Assembly: GCA_950097015.1 (NCBI GenBank)
Contig: CATNEN010000039.1
Span: 13,114,501-13,178,500, forward strand
Origin: Macrostomum hystrix
Taxonomy: Eukaryota > Platyhelminthes > Macrostomidae
Reading direction: 5' to 3'
DNA: 64,000 nucleotides
Made by a program: the position numbers and the translations under genes. Positions within the stretch are counted from its first letter, which is position 1; every line of letters begins with the position of its first letter. Below, piece after piece: positions 44,601-55,240 of the stretch. The notes under the pieces were generated by a model that saw only the letters and a list, made by a program, of their open reading frames with translations, was not told where the DNA came from and made no database searches.

Positions 44601-46480
44601 TGTCACTTCTGCTCATTCACTGTCACTCTGCTCATTCTCTGTCACTCTGCTCATTCTCTGTCACTCTGCTCATTCTCTGTCACTCTGCTCATTTTCTGTC
44701 ACTCTGCTCATTCTCTGTCACTTCTGCTCATTCACTGTCACTCTGCTCATTCTCTGTCACTTCTGCTCATTCTCTGTCACTCTGCTCATTTTCTGTCACT
44801 CTGCTCATTCTCTGTCACTCTGCTCATTCTCTGTCACTCTGCTCATTCTCTGTCACTTCTGCTCATTCACTGTCACTCTGCTCATTCTCTGTCACTCTGC
44901 TCATTTTCTGTCACTCTGCTCATTCACTGTCACTCTGCTCATTTTCTGTCACTCTGCTCATTCTCTGTCACTCTGCTCATTCACTGTCACTCTGCTCATT
45001 CTCTGTCACTCTGCTCATTCTCTGTCACTCTGCTCATTCTCTGTCACTTCTGCTCATTCACTGTCACTCTGCTCATTCTCTGTCACTCTGCTCATTCTCT
45101 GTCACTCTGCTCATTCTCTGTCCCTTCTGCTCATTCACTGTCACTCTGCCCATTCTCTGTCACTCTGCTCATTCTCTGTCACTCTGCCGATTCTCTGTCA
45201 CTCTGCTCATTCTCTGTCACTTCTGCTCATTCTCTGTCACTCTGCCCATTCTCTGTCACTCTGCTCATTCTCTGTCACTCTGCTCATTCTCTGTCACTTC
45301 TGCTCATTCACTGTCACTCTGCTCATTCCCTGTCACTCTGCTCATTCTCTGTCACTCTGCTCATTCTCTGTCACTCTGCTCATTCTCTGTCACTCTGCTC
45401 ATTCTCTGTCACTTCTGCTCATTCACTGTCACTCTGCTCATTCTCTGTCACTCTGCTCATTCTCTGTCACTCTGCTCATTCTCTGTCACTCTGCTCATTC
45501 TCTGTCACTTCTGCTCATTCACTGTCACTCTGCTCATTCTCTGTCACTCTGCTCATTCTCTGTCACTTCTGCTCATTCACTGTCACTCTGCTCATTCCCT
45601 GTCACTCTGCTCATTCTCTGTCACTCTGCTCATTCTCTGTCACTCTGCTCATTCTCTGTCACTCTGCTCATTCTCTGTCACTTCTGCTCATTCACTGTCA
45701 CTCTGCTCATTTTCTGTCACTCTGCTCATTCTCTGTCACTCTGCCCATTCTCTGTCACTCTGCTCATTCTCTGTCACTTCTGCTCATTCTCTGTCACTCT
45801 GCCCATTCTCTGTCACTCTGCCCATTCTCTGTCACTCTGCTCATTCTCTGTCCCTTCTGCTCATTCTCTGTCACTTCTGCTCATTCTGTCACTCTGCTCA
45901 TTCTCTGTCACTCTGCTCATTCTCTGTCCCTTCTGCTCATTCACTGTCACTCTGCCCATTCTCTGTCACTCTGCTCATTCTCTGTCACTCTGCTCATTCT
46001 CTGTCACTCTGCTCATTCTCTGTCACTTCTGCTCATTCACTGTCACTCTGCTCATTCTCTGTCACTCTGCTCATTCTCTGTCACTTCTGCTCATTCACTG
46101 TCACTTCTGCTCATTCCCTGTCACTCTGCTCATTCTCTGTCACTCTGCTCATTCTCTGTCCCTTCTGCTCATTCACTGTCACTCTGCCCATTCTCTGTCA
46201 CTCTGCTCATTATCTGTCACTCTGCTCATTCTCTGTCACTCTGCTCATTCTCTGTCACTTCTGCTCATTCACTGTCACTCTGCTCATTCTCTGTCACTCT
46301 GCTCATTCTCTGTCACTTCTGCTCATTCACTGTCACTCTGCTCATTCCCTGTCACTCTGCTCATTCTCTGTCACTCTGCTCATTCTCTGTCACTCTGCTC
46401 ATTCTCTGTCACTCTGCTCATTTTCTGTCACTCTGCTCATTGTATGTCACTCTGCTCATTGTATGTCACTCCGTCACTCT
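26620..46480. repeat. Giant 19-bp satellite array (19.9 kb)
   Basis: About one thousand tandem copies of CTCTGTCACTCTGCTCATT (19 bp), with frequent 20-bp (CACTTCTGCTC) and 17-bp (CATTCTGTCAC) units and point variants (TTCACTG, TTTTCTG, CTGCCCATT, TTCCCTG, GTCCCTTC). No trinucleotide in the unit or its common variants is TAA, TAG or TGA on the plus strand, so all plus frames stay open and two overlapping open frames exceed 6,600 codons. Unit lengths that are not multiples of 3 and vary freely argue strongly against coding. Multi-kb blocks are duplicated inside. It separates the F-BAR gene from the AKAP1-like gene. Confidence 0.97.
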
Positions 46481-46489
46481 CTGAAAATT

Positions 46490-47100
46490 GCAGGCCATGG
46501 TGTACTATACTGCTTTCATTGTCTTGAAACTAGCTAAGGCACATTATTTTATTAGTCAGTACAAAATTCAATCAAGCGATTGGTTGATTTTGACTGGAAA
46601 TTCGGAAATTGCCAAATTTCTTGGATTAGAAAGCTTATACAGAACTGATTTTGCCTTCACACCTCCTCCGCACGGTAGAATATCATCCGCTGTTTAAGTG
46701 AAAAAAAAACTGAAAATATCTTACTTGCATGTTAGATATAGAAAATACAGTGGAGAGAAAAATACTAATATGAACAGCTCACTGAAAATATTTAGGGCTG
46801 TACTGCAGAGAACAGGCCTATATCAAATAATATCTTCGGCAATATACCCCAGCTATTATAATGCGGATATCATCCCTCAATCCTTTTCAAATCCGTTCCT
46901 CACCCGGCAACACTGCCGCTCAAGGGAAAACGCACTTTTGTCTATACGATTCGCATGCATAATGGATGACATCCAGATGGATGGGCGCGCTGAACAGCCT
47001 GTGGCTGAGCATGAGCTAGTGCGTCTGCATTTTCACTGCTTACAGATTGCACATCCTTGCAGGGAAATATTTTTGTTATAATGGGATTTATAACCTGTCT
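46490..47100. other. Unique spacer between two arrays
   Basis: It contains an open stretch 46698-47081 (plus) without an ATG at its start; from an internal ATG it reads MDDIQMDGRAEQPVAEHELV and onward. The composition of that last part is gene-like, but no splice site or domain is evident. Confidence 0.35.
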
Positions 47101-47111
47101 TTCTGGGATTT

Positions 47112-47885
47112 AAAATCTCACCTGGCTCTCACCCTACTCACCTGTCTCTCACCTTACTCACCTGTCTCTCACCCTACTCACCTGTCTCTCACCCTACTCA
47201 CCTGGCTCTCACCCTACTCACCTGTCTCTCACCCTACTCACCTGTCTCTCACCCTACTCACCTGTCTCACCCTACTCACCTGTCTCTCACCCTACTCACC
47301 TGTCTCACCCTACTCACCTGTCTCTCACCCTACTCACCTGTCTCTCACCCTACTCACATGTCTCTCACCCTACTCATCTGTCTCTCACCCTACTCACCTG
47401 TCTCACCCTACTCACCTGTCTCTCACCCTACTCACCTGTCTCTCACCCTACTCACCTGTCTCTCACCCTACTCACCTGTCTCTCACCCTACTCATCTGTC
47501 TCTCACCCTACTCACCTGTCTCTCACCCTACTCACCTGTCTCTCACCCTACTCACCTGTCTCTCACCCTACTCACCTGTCTCTCACCCTACTCACCTGTC
47601 TCTCACCCTACTCACCTGTCTCTCACCCTACTCACCTGTCTCTCACCCTACTCACCTGTCTCTCACCCTACTCATCTGTCTCTCACCCTACTCACCTGTC
47701 TCTCACCCTACTCACCTGTCTCTCACCCTACTCATCTGTCTCTCACCCTACTCACCTGTCTCACCCTACTCACCTGTCTCTCACCCTACTCACCTGTCTC
47801 TCACCCTACTCACCTGTCTCTCACCCTACTCACCTGTCTCTGACCTGACCCTACTCACCTGTCTCTGACCTGACCCTACTCATCC
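47112..47885. repeat. 20-bp array (TCTCACCCTACTCACCTGTC)
   Basis: About 38 copies of TCTCACCCTACTCACCTGTC, with 18-bp units lacking one TC and a CTCATCTG variant. Pyrimidine-rich on the plus strand, like the giant array next to it, but with an unrelated unit. Stop-free frames up to 273 codons are artefacts. Confidence 0.95.
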
Positions 47886-47889
47886 ATCT

Positions 47890-50800
47890 CTAGCTTTATT
47901 ACCAGTCCATTACCAGCGGTGTCACTCAAATATCACAAACTTTTCCTTCGCACCTCATTCATCATCATTCCCTAACTCAAAACCGAGCTGTCAATCAGCA
48001 TATCGACTATATCGATGCCAGAGTCTAGCTGGAAGCGTATGACCAGTTTATCAGAGGACCTTCCACATCAGTAGTCAGGAGCATAATTCACGCGAGCCTC
48101 GATACAGAGATCGATAGCAAATGCGATTAGGAATTTCACGACAGCGAAGTGAGCCAGATGGAGCTAGGGCCAAGGCACAGATCAATATCTTGCGACTAAA
48201 GCCTAATGTATCCTAGGGACTCGCTACATACAGACTATATACCTGTATAATGCATGAATACTAATCAGGAAAGAAGCAATTTATCTTACCTTCAGTTTTA
48301 TTTCGCTTCGATTTCTCTTACAAAGCATGTATTTAATTATTCTCTACTCGTGAAATTGAAAATAAAAAGCGCATAACTGTCATTTCTCAGACAGTCGGGC
48401 AGAGCAGATATCTCCACAGCCAGATATATTATGTATAGATATATATATAAGCCAAGGATAATAAAACCGTGAGGCAGGTGAGAACAGGCTACGAAGATTG
48501 AATACTGGATTGGGTGACACAGTCGCGGAAGAGTAAGATTTTTAAGGGAGGAAAAACAACAAGCGCGCGCGGGCCAGTGAGATGGGGTCTGAGCTCAGCA
48601 ACAGGCTATAAGGTAGGAGGGCAAGGACAACCCCCGCTTGCTATTTAGCCTGAAACCAAGCGACTGGAAATCCCACTCAATCCTGCCCGACCCATCCCAA
48701 TGCTCCACACGGCGCCATCCCCGCGTCTTCAAGTAGGACAGAGAACTGAGATGCGAGAGCCACTAATTTAGCAGCGTCTTTTAAAAAGAGAGAGAGAAAA
48801 GACAGACAGTCGCAAAGGCAGAAGCAAGGTAAAAGATGGAGCAGGTAGGGGGGGTTGGAGGACGCGAATGAGCCAATCCACAGTTAACACCTGGTCCTTA
48901 TATCCGTTGCGCTTATAGACTTGTAGATAGTATTATTATAATTAGCTAGAAGCATATAATTAACGGACGTCGACAGTTTGAAATTGAGACAATATACAAC
49001 TTTACAACACAAACAATACAATTACAAATGAAAGCGTCTCCGTTCACACATTTCGCTACATATAGGATTGTCTTTCTATATTTTTTTCTTGTCGCTGTTG
49101 TCAATGGCCTGAACCTGACTATAGACTCCGACCTAGATAATTATTGAGACACGATTAGACTGAACCCGGGACACATAAAGATCTTTTAGTGAGCTGTTCG
49201 GTCCATAAAAACACACACACACATATATCCCTAGCAAATTAGGGATAACAAGAAGATGAAAGAAAGAATAGATTCTTTAAAGATGAAGATAATGAAGCCA
49301 TTTAATGAGGCTTTGCTATTTTTATCATAAAATCTGTTTGAAGAAAGTTGTTTCAAAAAAATAAATGTTTTTGTTATAATAGTACAGATACGCTCGAGAG
49401 AAAACTCTAATTTCATGACCCCCCATTGCTACTTAAAGTAGACAATGTCGAAAAAAACACTCGTAACACAAGTTAGCGATGATTCGCAATTAATTTTTTT
49501 TGTGCAGAGTTTTTTTACCCAACGAAAACAACAAATTAACACGAAGATGATGAAACTAAGCGTTTATTATTGAATTAAAGCATTTTGCTCATACGAGTAA
49601 AAATAAAAACAAACAAACAAAAACAATTTTCGCATTCGCATTTTTTTGATAGATAAAATACAGGCTAGAGTTAAAAAAATAAGAACAAATAGAGGCTGCC
49701 TAACAACCCGGATGCGCAAGGCTAAAATGATTTGAAAACATTTGAAATCCCGCCAACCGAAAATAAGAAGACGCTGATAATTAAAACAAATAAACATAGT
49801 TAGCAGAGCAATAATGTTAAAAACAAAAAAAAAACTAAACACAAAACCAGAGTCAGTAGGGATATGGAAAACAATTAAGAAATGTTTTAATTATCTATCT
49901 ATCTTTTTAATTTTAACAATTTTTTTGCAAAATGATGATAATAATGTCCTTAACTGCCAGACTTAGTAAAGTAATCACTTTAGTTAGTAACACTTTTATA
50001 ACGAAACTCTTATAGAAATAAAAAAGCCGGAAAATTTACGAAATATGGATATTTAAGAAAATCCGGAAAATTCACGACAACCGGAAAATTGAAGAAAACC
50101 CGGAGAGTTTAGGTAAACCCCGAAAGTTACATGAAAATAAAAAAACGTTATTTAGATGTTTAGATTTTGCAGTATTCACATATTGACCTAAACCCAATGT
50201 GTCCTACATCAGAATGACATTTAAAAGTAGCTCTGGTCAGAAATAAAAGTGAATGTAAAATTAGCAAAATACATTAAATCTAGCGTCAGTTATACTGTAC
50301 TCAGGTAAATAAATTACTCGATAGTAGTCAAATAATGCACTGCTTATTGATTATAGGTGGTTAGAACAGCTGGCCAATTATGTAACTAGAGGCATAAACT
50401 GCTATTGACAAACAAAACTAGGTCAAGGTTATGAAAAAAACGGGGGGAAAAAGAAGTCCGATGAATAAAAAACTGATTTGATTAGTTGAAGGCGGCTCCA
50501 AGTTGCTGCACAAGAAGTGGGTTTCAAGCAATGGAGCAGCCAGTGTTTCAAGTTAACATTATTCAGTTCAATGCCAAATTCAAGCCGAATCATAGTGGGT
50601 CAACCAAACGCCATAAACGGTAAAAACACTAAAAGTCACAACAATAGCGCAACACTACTACTCAGTAGAAAAAGTAGTGTAGCAAGCAGTAAAGTCAAGT
50701 AAATTTCAGGGCAGCGCCGGAAGAAGACAGAAAAATGAATAGAAGAAAAAAATTGCAACCAAGAAAATAGAGATATAAATATAACGGTACAGGAGACAAA

Positions 50801-50990
50801 AAGGCAGTTTATCATCGTTGCAACTAGGCGAACAGATTTGCAACTGACACAATAAATAGCAATTTGCAAACTAGTTAGGGACTTTAGTTCCACACGGGAA
50901 GCAACCGAGGACAAGGATAAAAACAAACAAAAATAACTAACTGTTCGCGAAATGAAAACAATTCAAAAAGTCATCATTGAAGTCAAGTGG
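47890..50990. other. Long AT-rich spacer, downstream of the AKAP1-like gene
   Basis: Mostly AT-rich with short open frames only (the largest are 91-96 codons and unremarkable). Part of it must be the AKAP1-like 3' UTR (minus strand). It includes short TA and GAGA tracts near 48430 and 48790. No RNA gene or transposon is recognised. Confidence 0.5.
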
Positions 50991-50993
50991 CGA

Positions 50994-52927
50994 TCAACGC
51001 TTCGCATTTGCAGTCAGAGCCGCAACAGAGGGCCGCTGCTGCTGCTGCTGTTGCTGCGACTGTGGCAATTGTGGCGCAGCCCTGGGCATGTGAAACCAGT
51101 GCATCAGACCGGCCTCAACCAGTTCCTCTTGAACAAATCGCCAAGGCTGCTGCTGCGAGTCACTGCCTGCCAGTTGATGGTCTCTGGCGTACAGGTACAC
51201 GCACGGCTGGCCGACATCGTTAAAGTACATTACCTGGCATTTCACCCGCCTGTTAGTCAGGTAGCCCAGGTGAACAGCCCGGCTGATGGTGTCCAACTGA
51301 CTGTCGACATCGTCGGCTGCCGATGTACCGGACAGCTGCAGGACGGGGCTAACGTAGGCCAAGTGAGCTTCGACAGCTTGGAATGGCAGGTGCATCATCT
51401 CAGTGCTGAGGGCGGGAGCGGGCCGGGTAAGATTAGACAATTATATATAGACTGTTGGATAATGAGGCCAATCTAGTGAGAGATGGGATGAGACTGTTGG
51501 ATAATGAGGCCAATCTAGTGAGAGATGGGATGAGACTGTTGGATAATGAGGCCAATCTAGTGAGAGATGGGATGAGACTGTTGGATAATGAGGCCAATCT
51601 AGTGAGAGATGGGATGAGATTGTTGGATAATGAGGCCAATCTAGTGAGAGATGGGATGAGACTGTTGGATAATGAGGCCAATCTAGTGAGAGATGGGATG
51701 AGACTGTTGGATAATGAGGCCAATCTAGTGAGAGATGGGATGAGACTGTTGGATAATGAGGCCAATCTAGTGAGAGATGGGATGAGACTGTTGGATAATG
51801 AGGCCAATCTAGTGAGAGATGGGATGAGACTGTTGGATAATGAGGCCAATCTAGTGAGAGATGGTCAATAAAAGCAAAATCCGTAGTCACTAACCGAATC
51901 TGTTTCAAGCATCCCACAGGCATTTTCTCGTAGCCGCCCCAGTCCAGGTACTTCATCAGCACCGCGTCCTCTTCCGGGAACACGTCGGCGATGATGGCCC
52001 GGTGCCAGCTGTCGCCGAATGGAGCGATACAAACAGCGCCAGGATTCACAGGCCTTGGTAGGCAGGGTGGCGGCTGAGAATTCGAACCACCGACCGCGCC
52101 GCCGCCGTAGTGACGCTTAATTAGGGCGTCCATCTTTTCCAGGTGATGAAAGCTGGGATGAGTCGGCTGCTGCAGGAAGACTGTGGTACCGCGCGACATG
52201 GCGCACACGGTCACATCTATTGTGGCACCAACCGGCAGACTGAGCTGTGTAACAATGATTGAGATTGGTTGTATAATTAGCACCATTATGTACGAATGGA
52301 AGCCTGAACTACTGTTATTAGTAGTCAGCTAGTAGTAGTATGTGACTTCACTAGTGACTAGGACAGCTAACATTGCTCTGTGTAAACCTCGACTTTACTG
52401 AGCGGAAAATTTTAGCCCGTGTTCTGTATTTTTATGGCGATTGAATGAATATTTTATATTTTAGATACAGAAAAATGAAAAAAAATTGGGTATTTAAAAT
52501 GTCCCCCTGAATTAATTAACAATTTTAATAATAATAATAATAATTGATTACACCTGCCCCAATTGAGTCAGATGTGCAGCCGATAGCACAGCCGCAGCTA
52601 ATGCGCGGCGCATCTGAAGGCTGCGTACAGCTGTTCAGTCCATGGACTGGGGGACGCCACACCCACCCATCAATCATCCCAGCTAATGCTGGTACCCATT
52701 TAACAGCTGGGTGAACTGAAGCAATGCAGAGTTAAGTGTCTTGCTAATTGTTTAAGTGGAGTCGGGAATCGAACCCCCGACCTTCAAGTCGTGAGTCCGA
52801 CGCCCTAACCACTAGGCTACAACCTCTACAACCCCTGGTATTAGTACTGTTAAAGACTGCGTAGAGTTGCTCAGTCCGAGGACCTACAGACCGCTAATAT
52901 TTAGCTTGACAGTAATTGCGTTTTTAA

Positions 52928-52975
<48 letters not shown>

Positions 52976-55240
52976 CTACATTTATCTGAATTGACTTTTT
53001 ACAATCGAGCAGTGTACACAAACTACGAGTATAAATCCCAAAAACAAGTACAAATCATCTCTATGAGAAGATATAAAATATTCTTTAAAAAACTAAAAGT
53101 ACAATTCGCGAACCTTAGCATTGTCGGAAAGATGAATGAATGAATTGTACAGTGTACAATGGCTCCCTAACTAAAAGCAAACAAACTAGAATTAGATAAT
53201 AAAACTAGAGGCATTGAAAAGAAAGCCTTAGTGACTGACCCTGCCCTGGCTTGTAAGCACGTTTAACTAGCGTGCAAATTAATTATAACTGCAACAATAT
53301 AAAAAATGCACTGCACTGTAACACTGGTAAGGGGAGGGAATGGTACGTTAAGATAAGGTTAAGAGCCGCGGAGGGGTAGAAAATGTTCGCAAGCCCAAGT
53401 TTAGTCAGGCAGGGGTGGCCTTTGCACTTTTTCTTTAACTAATATAGCGAGTGCGGACAGAGGAACAGCGAAGGACAAAGACAGACCAGACCAGAGCCTA
53501 GGAGAAGAAAAAATGAAACTAGGACCGACCCCTCTGTCTTTGCAGAAACTTTTTTTCTAGAACTTTTAAAGGCCTCGTACTGCGATTCCGATTCTAAGAT
53601 GAATAGGAAAGAAGGGCCAGTTCTTTGCTATATTTGCTCTTAGATGCACTGTTCCATTCTATTGTACAGAAACCGGAAAAATAGCATTTATGGGAGGGGC
53701 CAAAAAAAGCAGAAAAGCAAAGCCTAGAGGGCACCAGTATTAGCGAATCAGCAACACCGCCAGCTATTGCGCGGCGCATCTGAAGGCTGTTCAGTCCATA
53801 GACTGGTGGGATGCCGCACCCATCCCTTAATTACCTCAATGCCTCAATACCTGTTCTAGTCTAGTCGGGGGTCGAACCCCCGACCTTCAAGCAGTGAGTC
53901 AGACGCTCTATCTAACCACTAGGCCACAGGAACAGCTAGTAGAACCTCATATTTTTCAGGCTTTGTAAGAAATATTAAACATTTTCCTCTACTTTAGCAG
54001 ACGTCGCTTAAAGCAAAAAAATTAAAAGATAACAACTGAAGTTAAGAAGAGTTTAACTCATTTAATATTGCAGTCATACCTGAACCATTGTGGGTTGCAG
54101 GGCCGGATTGCGCTGTATAGGCACAGCGGTGTTGATTGGCTTCACATCCAATTCTGGAAATCGCTTCTTAATCACCTGCAGGGCGCTCTTGACACAATCA
54201 ACTGGGCCTGCAATTTACACAATGAGAGGCTATGTGCAACATAGAAACAATATAGTCTTATGCATATAAATATGACTCATATTGACGTCCTAGGTTGATC
54301 CTCATATTTATAGCCGCTGATATCCTTAGATTGGTCCTCATATTTATAGCCGCTGATATCCTTAGACTGGTCCTCATATTTATAGCCGCTGATATCCTTA
54401 GACTGGTCCTCATATTTATAGCCGCTGATATCCTTAGACTGGTCCTCATATTTATAGCCGCTGATATCCTTAGACTGGTCCTCATATTTATAGCCGCTGA
54501 TATCCTTAGACTGGTCCTCATATTTGCACCCACTGATATTCTAGATTGGTCCTCCAAATTGGCAGACTGTCCTCTGTTTGTGAAGGCAAAATCTTACCTC
54601 GAATGTTAACAACTTGAGTCTTCTTGTCGAAGAAATTGCGACTAATCCACACGGAAGCGCCGGATTTGCTCCTGATGTAGCTGATGTTTCTGCCACCGGT
54701 GCCAACCATTGAGCCGCCTAGACGGTTTGGTATGAGAAACTGGTGCACAATGTCGCCTTCATCGCCGGGTACTGGGGACGCACCGCGGACAATGCTTCTA
54801 TGCTTGAGTTTTTTCTGATTATTATCAGCATTATTATTATCATTGAGATCGATTGCTTGAGCCAAATTTGAGTCGGAATGACGACCGCTGTCATTTTCAT
54901 CGATTTCATCTTCATCTTCATTGGACTGTTGAAACTGCCGATTCTTGGCCAGCCAGTTGCTGACCCGATGATCAACGGTGGTGGTTGCTGACGGCTCGGT
55001 AGACTGACTGGCAGCTGTCACAGTCATGCTGGTAGCTTTCAACTCGCTGACAACATCGGCCACAACTTCGCCATCATCAGGCAGATTGTTATTCACTAAA
55101 TCGTTGTCATTGTTGTTGTCGCCACTGCCACTAATAATGCATGTGCTAACAGTGTTAGCCATAGTTGTATTGCCTGTTGGCAATGGTTTAGTACCAGCCT
55201 CACTACTAGCTATATTTGATTCATCGATTAGCTCTGTCAT
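50994..55240 (-). CDS. AKAP1: AKAP1-like KH-Tudor protein, 4 exons, 510 aa
   Basis: Exons are 55240-54598, 54207-54080, 52244-51895 and 51405-50994. All junctions are GT-AG, the phases close (1, 0, 2) and the total is 511 codons with stop. Residues 1-165 are acidic and Asn/Ser-rich. A single KH domain spans about 166-240, with the RNA-binding GxxG loop at 180-183 (GTGG) and the segment KKRFPELDV. A Tudor domain at about 258-400 contains FLQQPTHPSFHHLEKMD, GDSWHRAII and KYLDWGGYEKM. The C-terminus is Gln-rich. One KH followed by one extended Tudor is the AKAP1 (fly spoonbill/yu) layout; TDRKH has two KH domains. AKAP1 tethers PKA and mRNAs to mitochondria. Here no N-terminal membrane anchor is seen: a stop lies in frame three codons before the ATG, so an anchor would need another upstream exon. 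Confidence 0.85.
51450..51868. repeat. 42-bp minisatellite filling AKAP1-like intron 3
   Basis: Ten nearly identical 42-bp units (GAGACTGTTGGATAATGAGG, CCAATCTAGTGAGAGATGGG) occupy about 86 percent of the 489-nt intron 51406-51894. The array begins about 25 bases from the donor. Both strands read through it, giving spurious 138- and 281-codon frames, the second of which fuses to the real Tudor exon. Confidence 0.96.
52546..52821 (-). mobile_element. tRNA-derived SINE, copy 3 (best preserved)
   Basis: Complete element in AKAP1-like intron 2. On the minus strand it runs from GTAGCCTAGTGGTTAGGGCG (A-box region) through GGTCGGGGGTTCGATTCCCG (B box) and the central block to GGGGCAGGTGTAATCAATTA, followed by a short (ATT)n tail. 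The head reads as a tRNA-like fold with anticodon-arm remnants. The element is in the same orientation as the host gene. Confidence 0.82.
52928..52976. repeat. (AC)n microsatellite
   Basis: Some 23 AC dinucleotides with one CG interruption, in AKAP1-like intron 2. Confidence 0.95.
53757..53930 (-). mobile_element. tRNA-derived SINE, copy 4 (internally deleted)
   Basis: It has the same head (GGTCGGGGGTTCGACCCCCG, GTGGCCTAGTGGTTAGA) and the GCGCGGCGCATCTGAAGGCT block, but lacks the central GTTAAGTGTC part and the tail end. It lies in AKAP1-like intron 2, about 0.9 kb from copy 3, in the same orientation. Confidence 0.75.
54290..54548. repeat. 36-bp minisatellite filling AKAP1-like intron 1
   Basis: Seven copies of a 36-bp unit (TCCTCATATTTATAGCCGCT, GATATCCTTAGACTGG) within the 390-nt intron 54208-54597. 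It is stop-free in two frames, giving spurious 99- and 104-codon frames. Confidence 0.95.

Noticed and set aside
26620-46480. Centromere
   Set aside because: A single 20-kb array between genes is not enough; no genome-wide abundance or chromatin information is available.
26561-46537. Two overlapping open frames of more than 6,600 codons as a giant secreted or membrane protein
   Set aside because: The 19-bp unit has no stop trinucleotide on the plus strand, so any frame is open. Unit lengths of 17, 19 and 20 bp shift the frame at random, and the two frames give the same peptide set in different order.
51441-52286. A 281-codon frame joining the Tudor exon to SHLSLDWPHYPTV repeats
   Set aside because: A clear donor at 51894 and an acceptor at 51405 restore the known AKAP1 sequence after the Tudor core, so the repeats are intronic.
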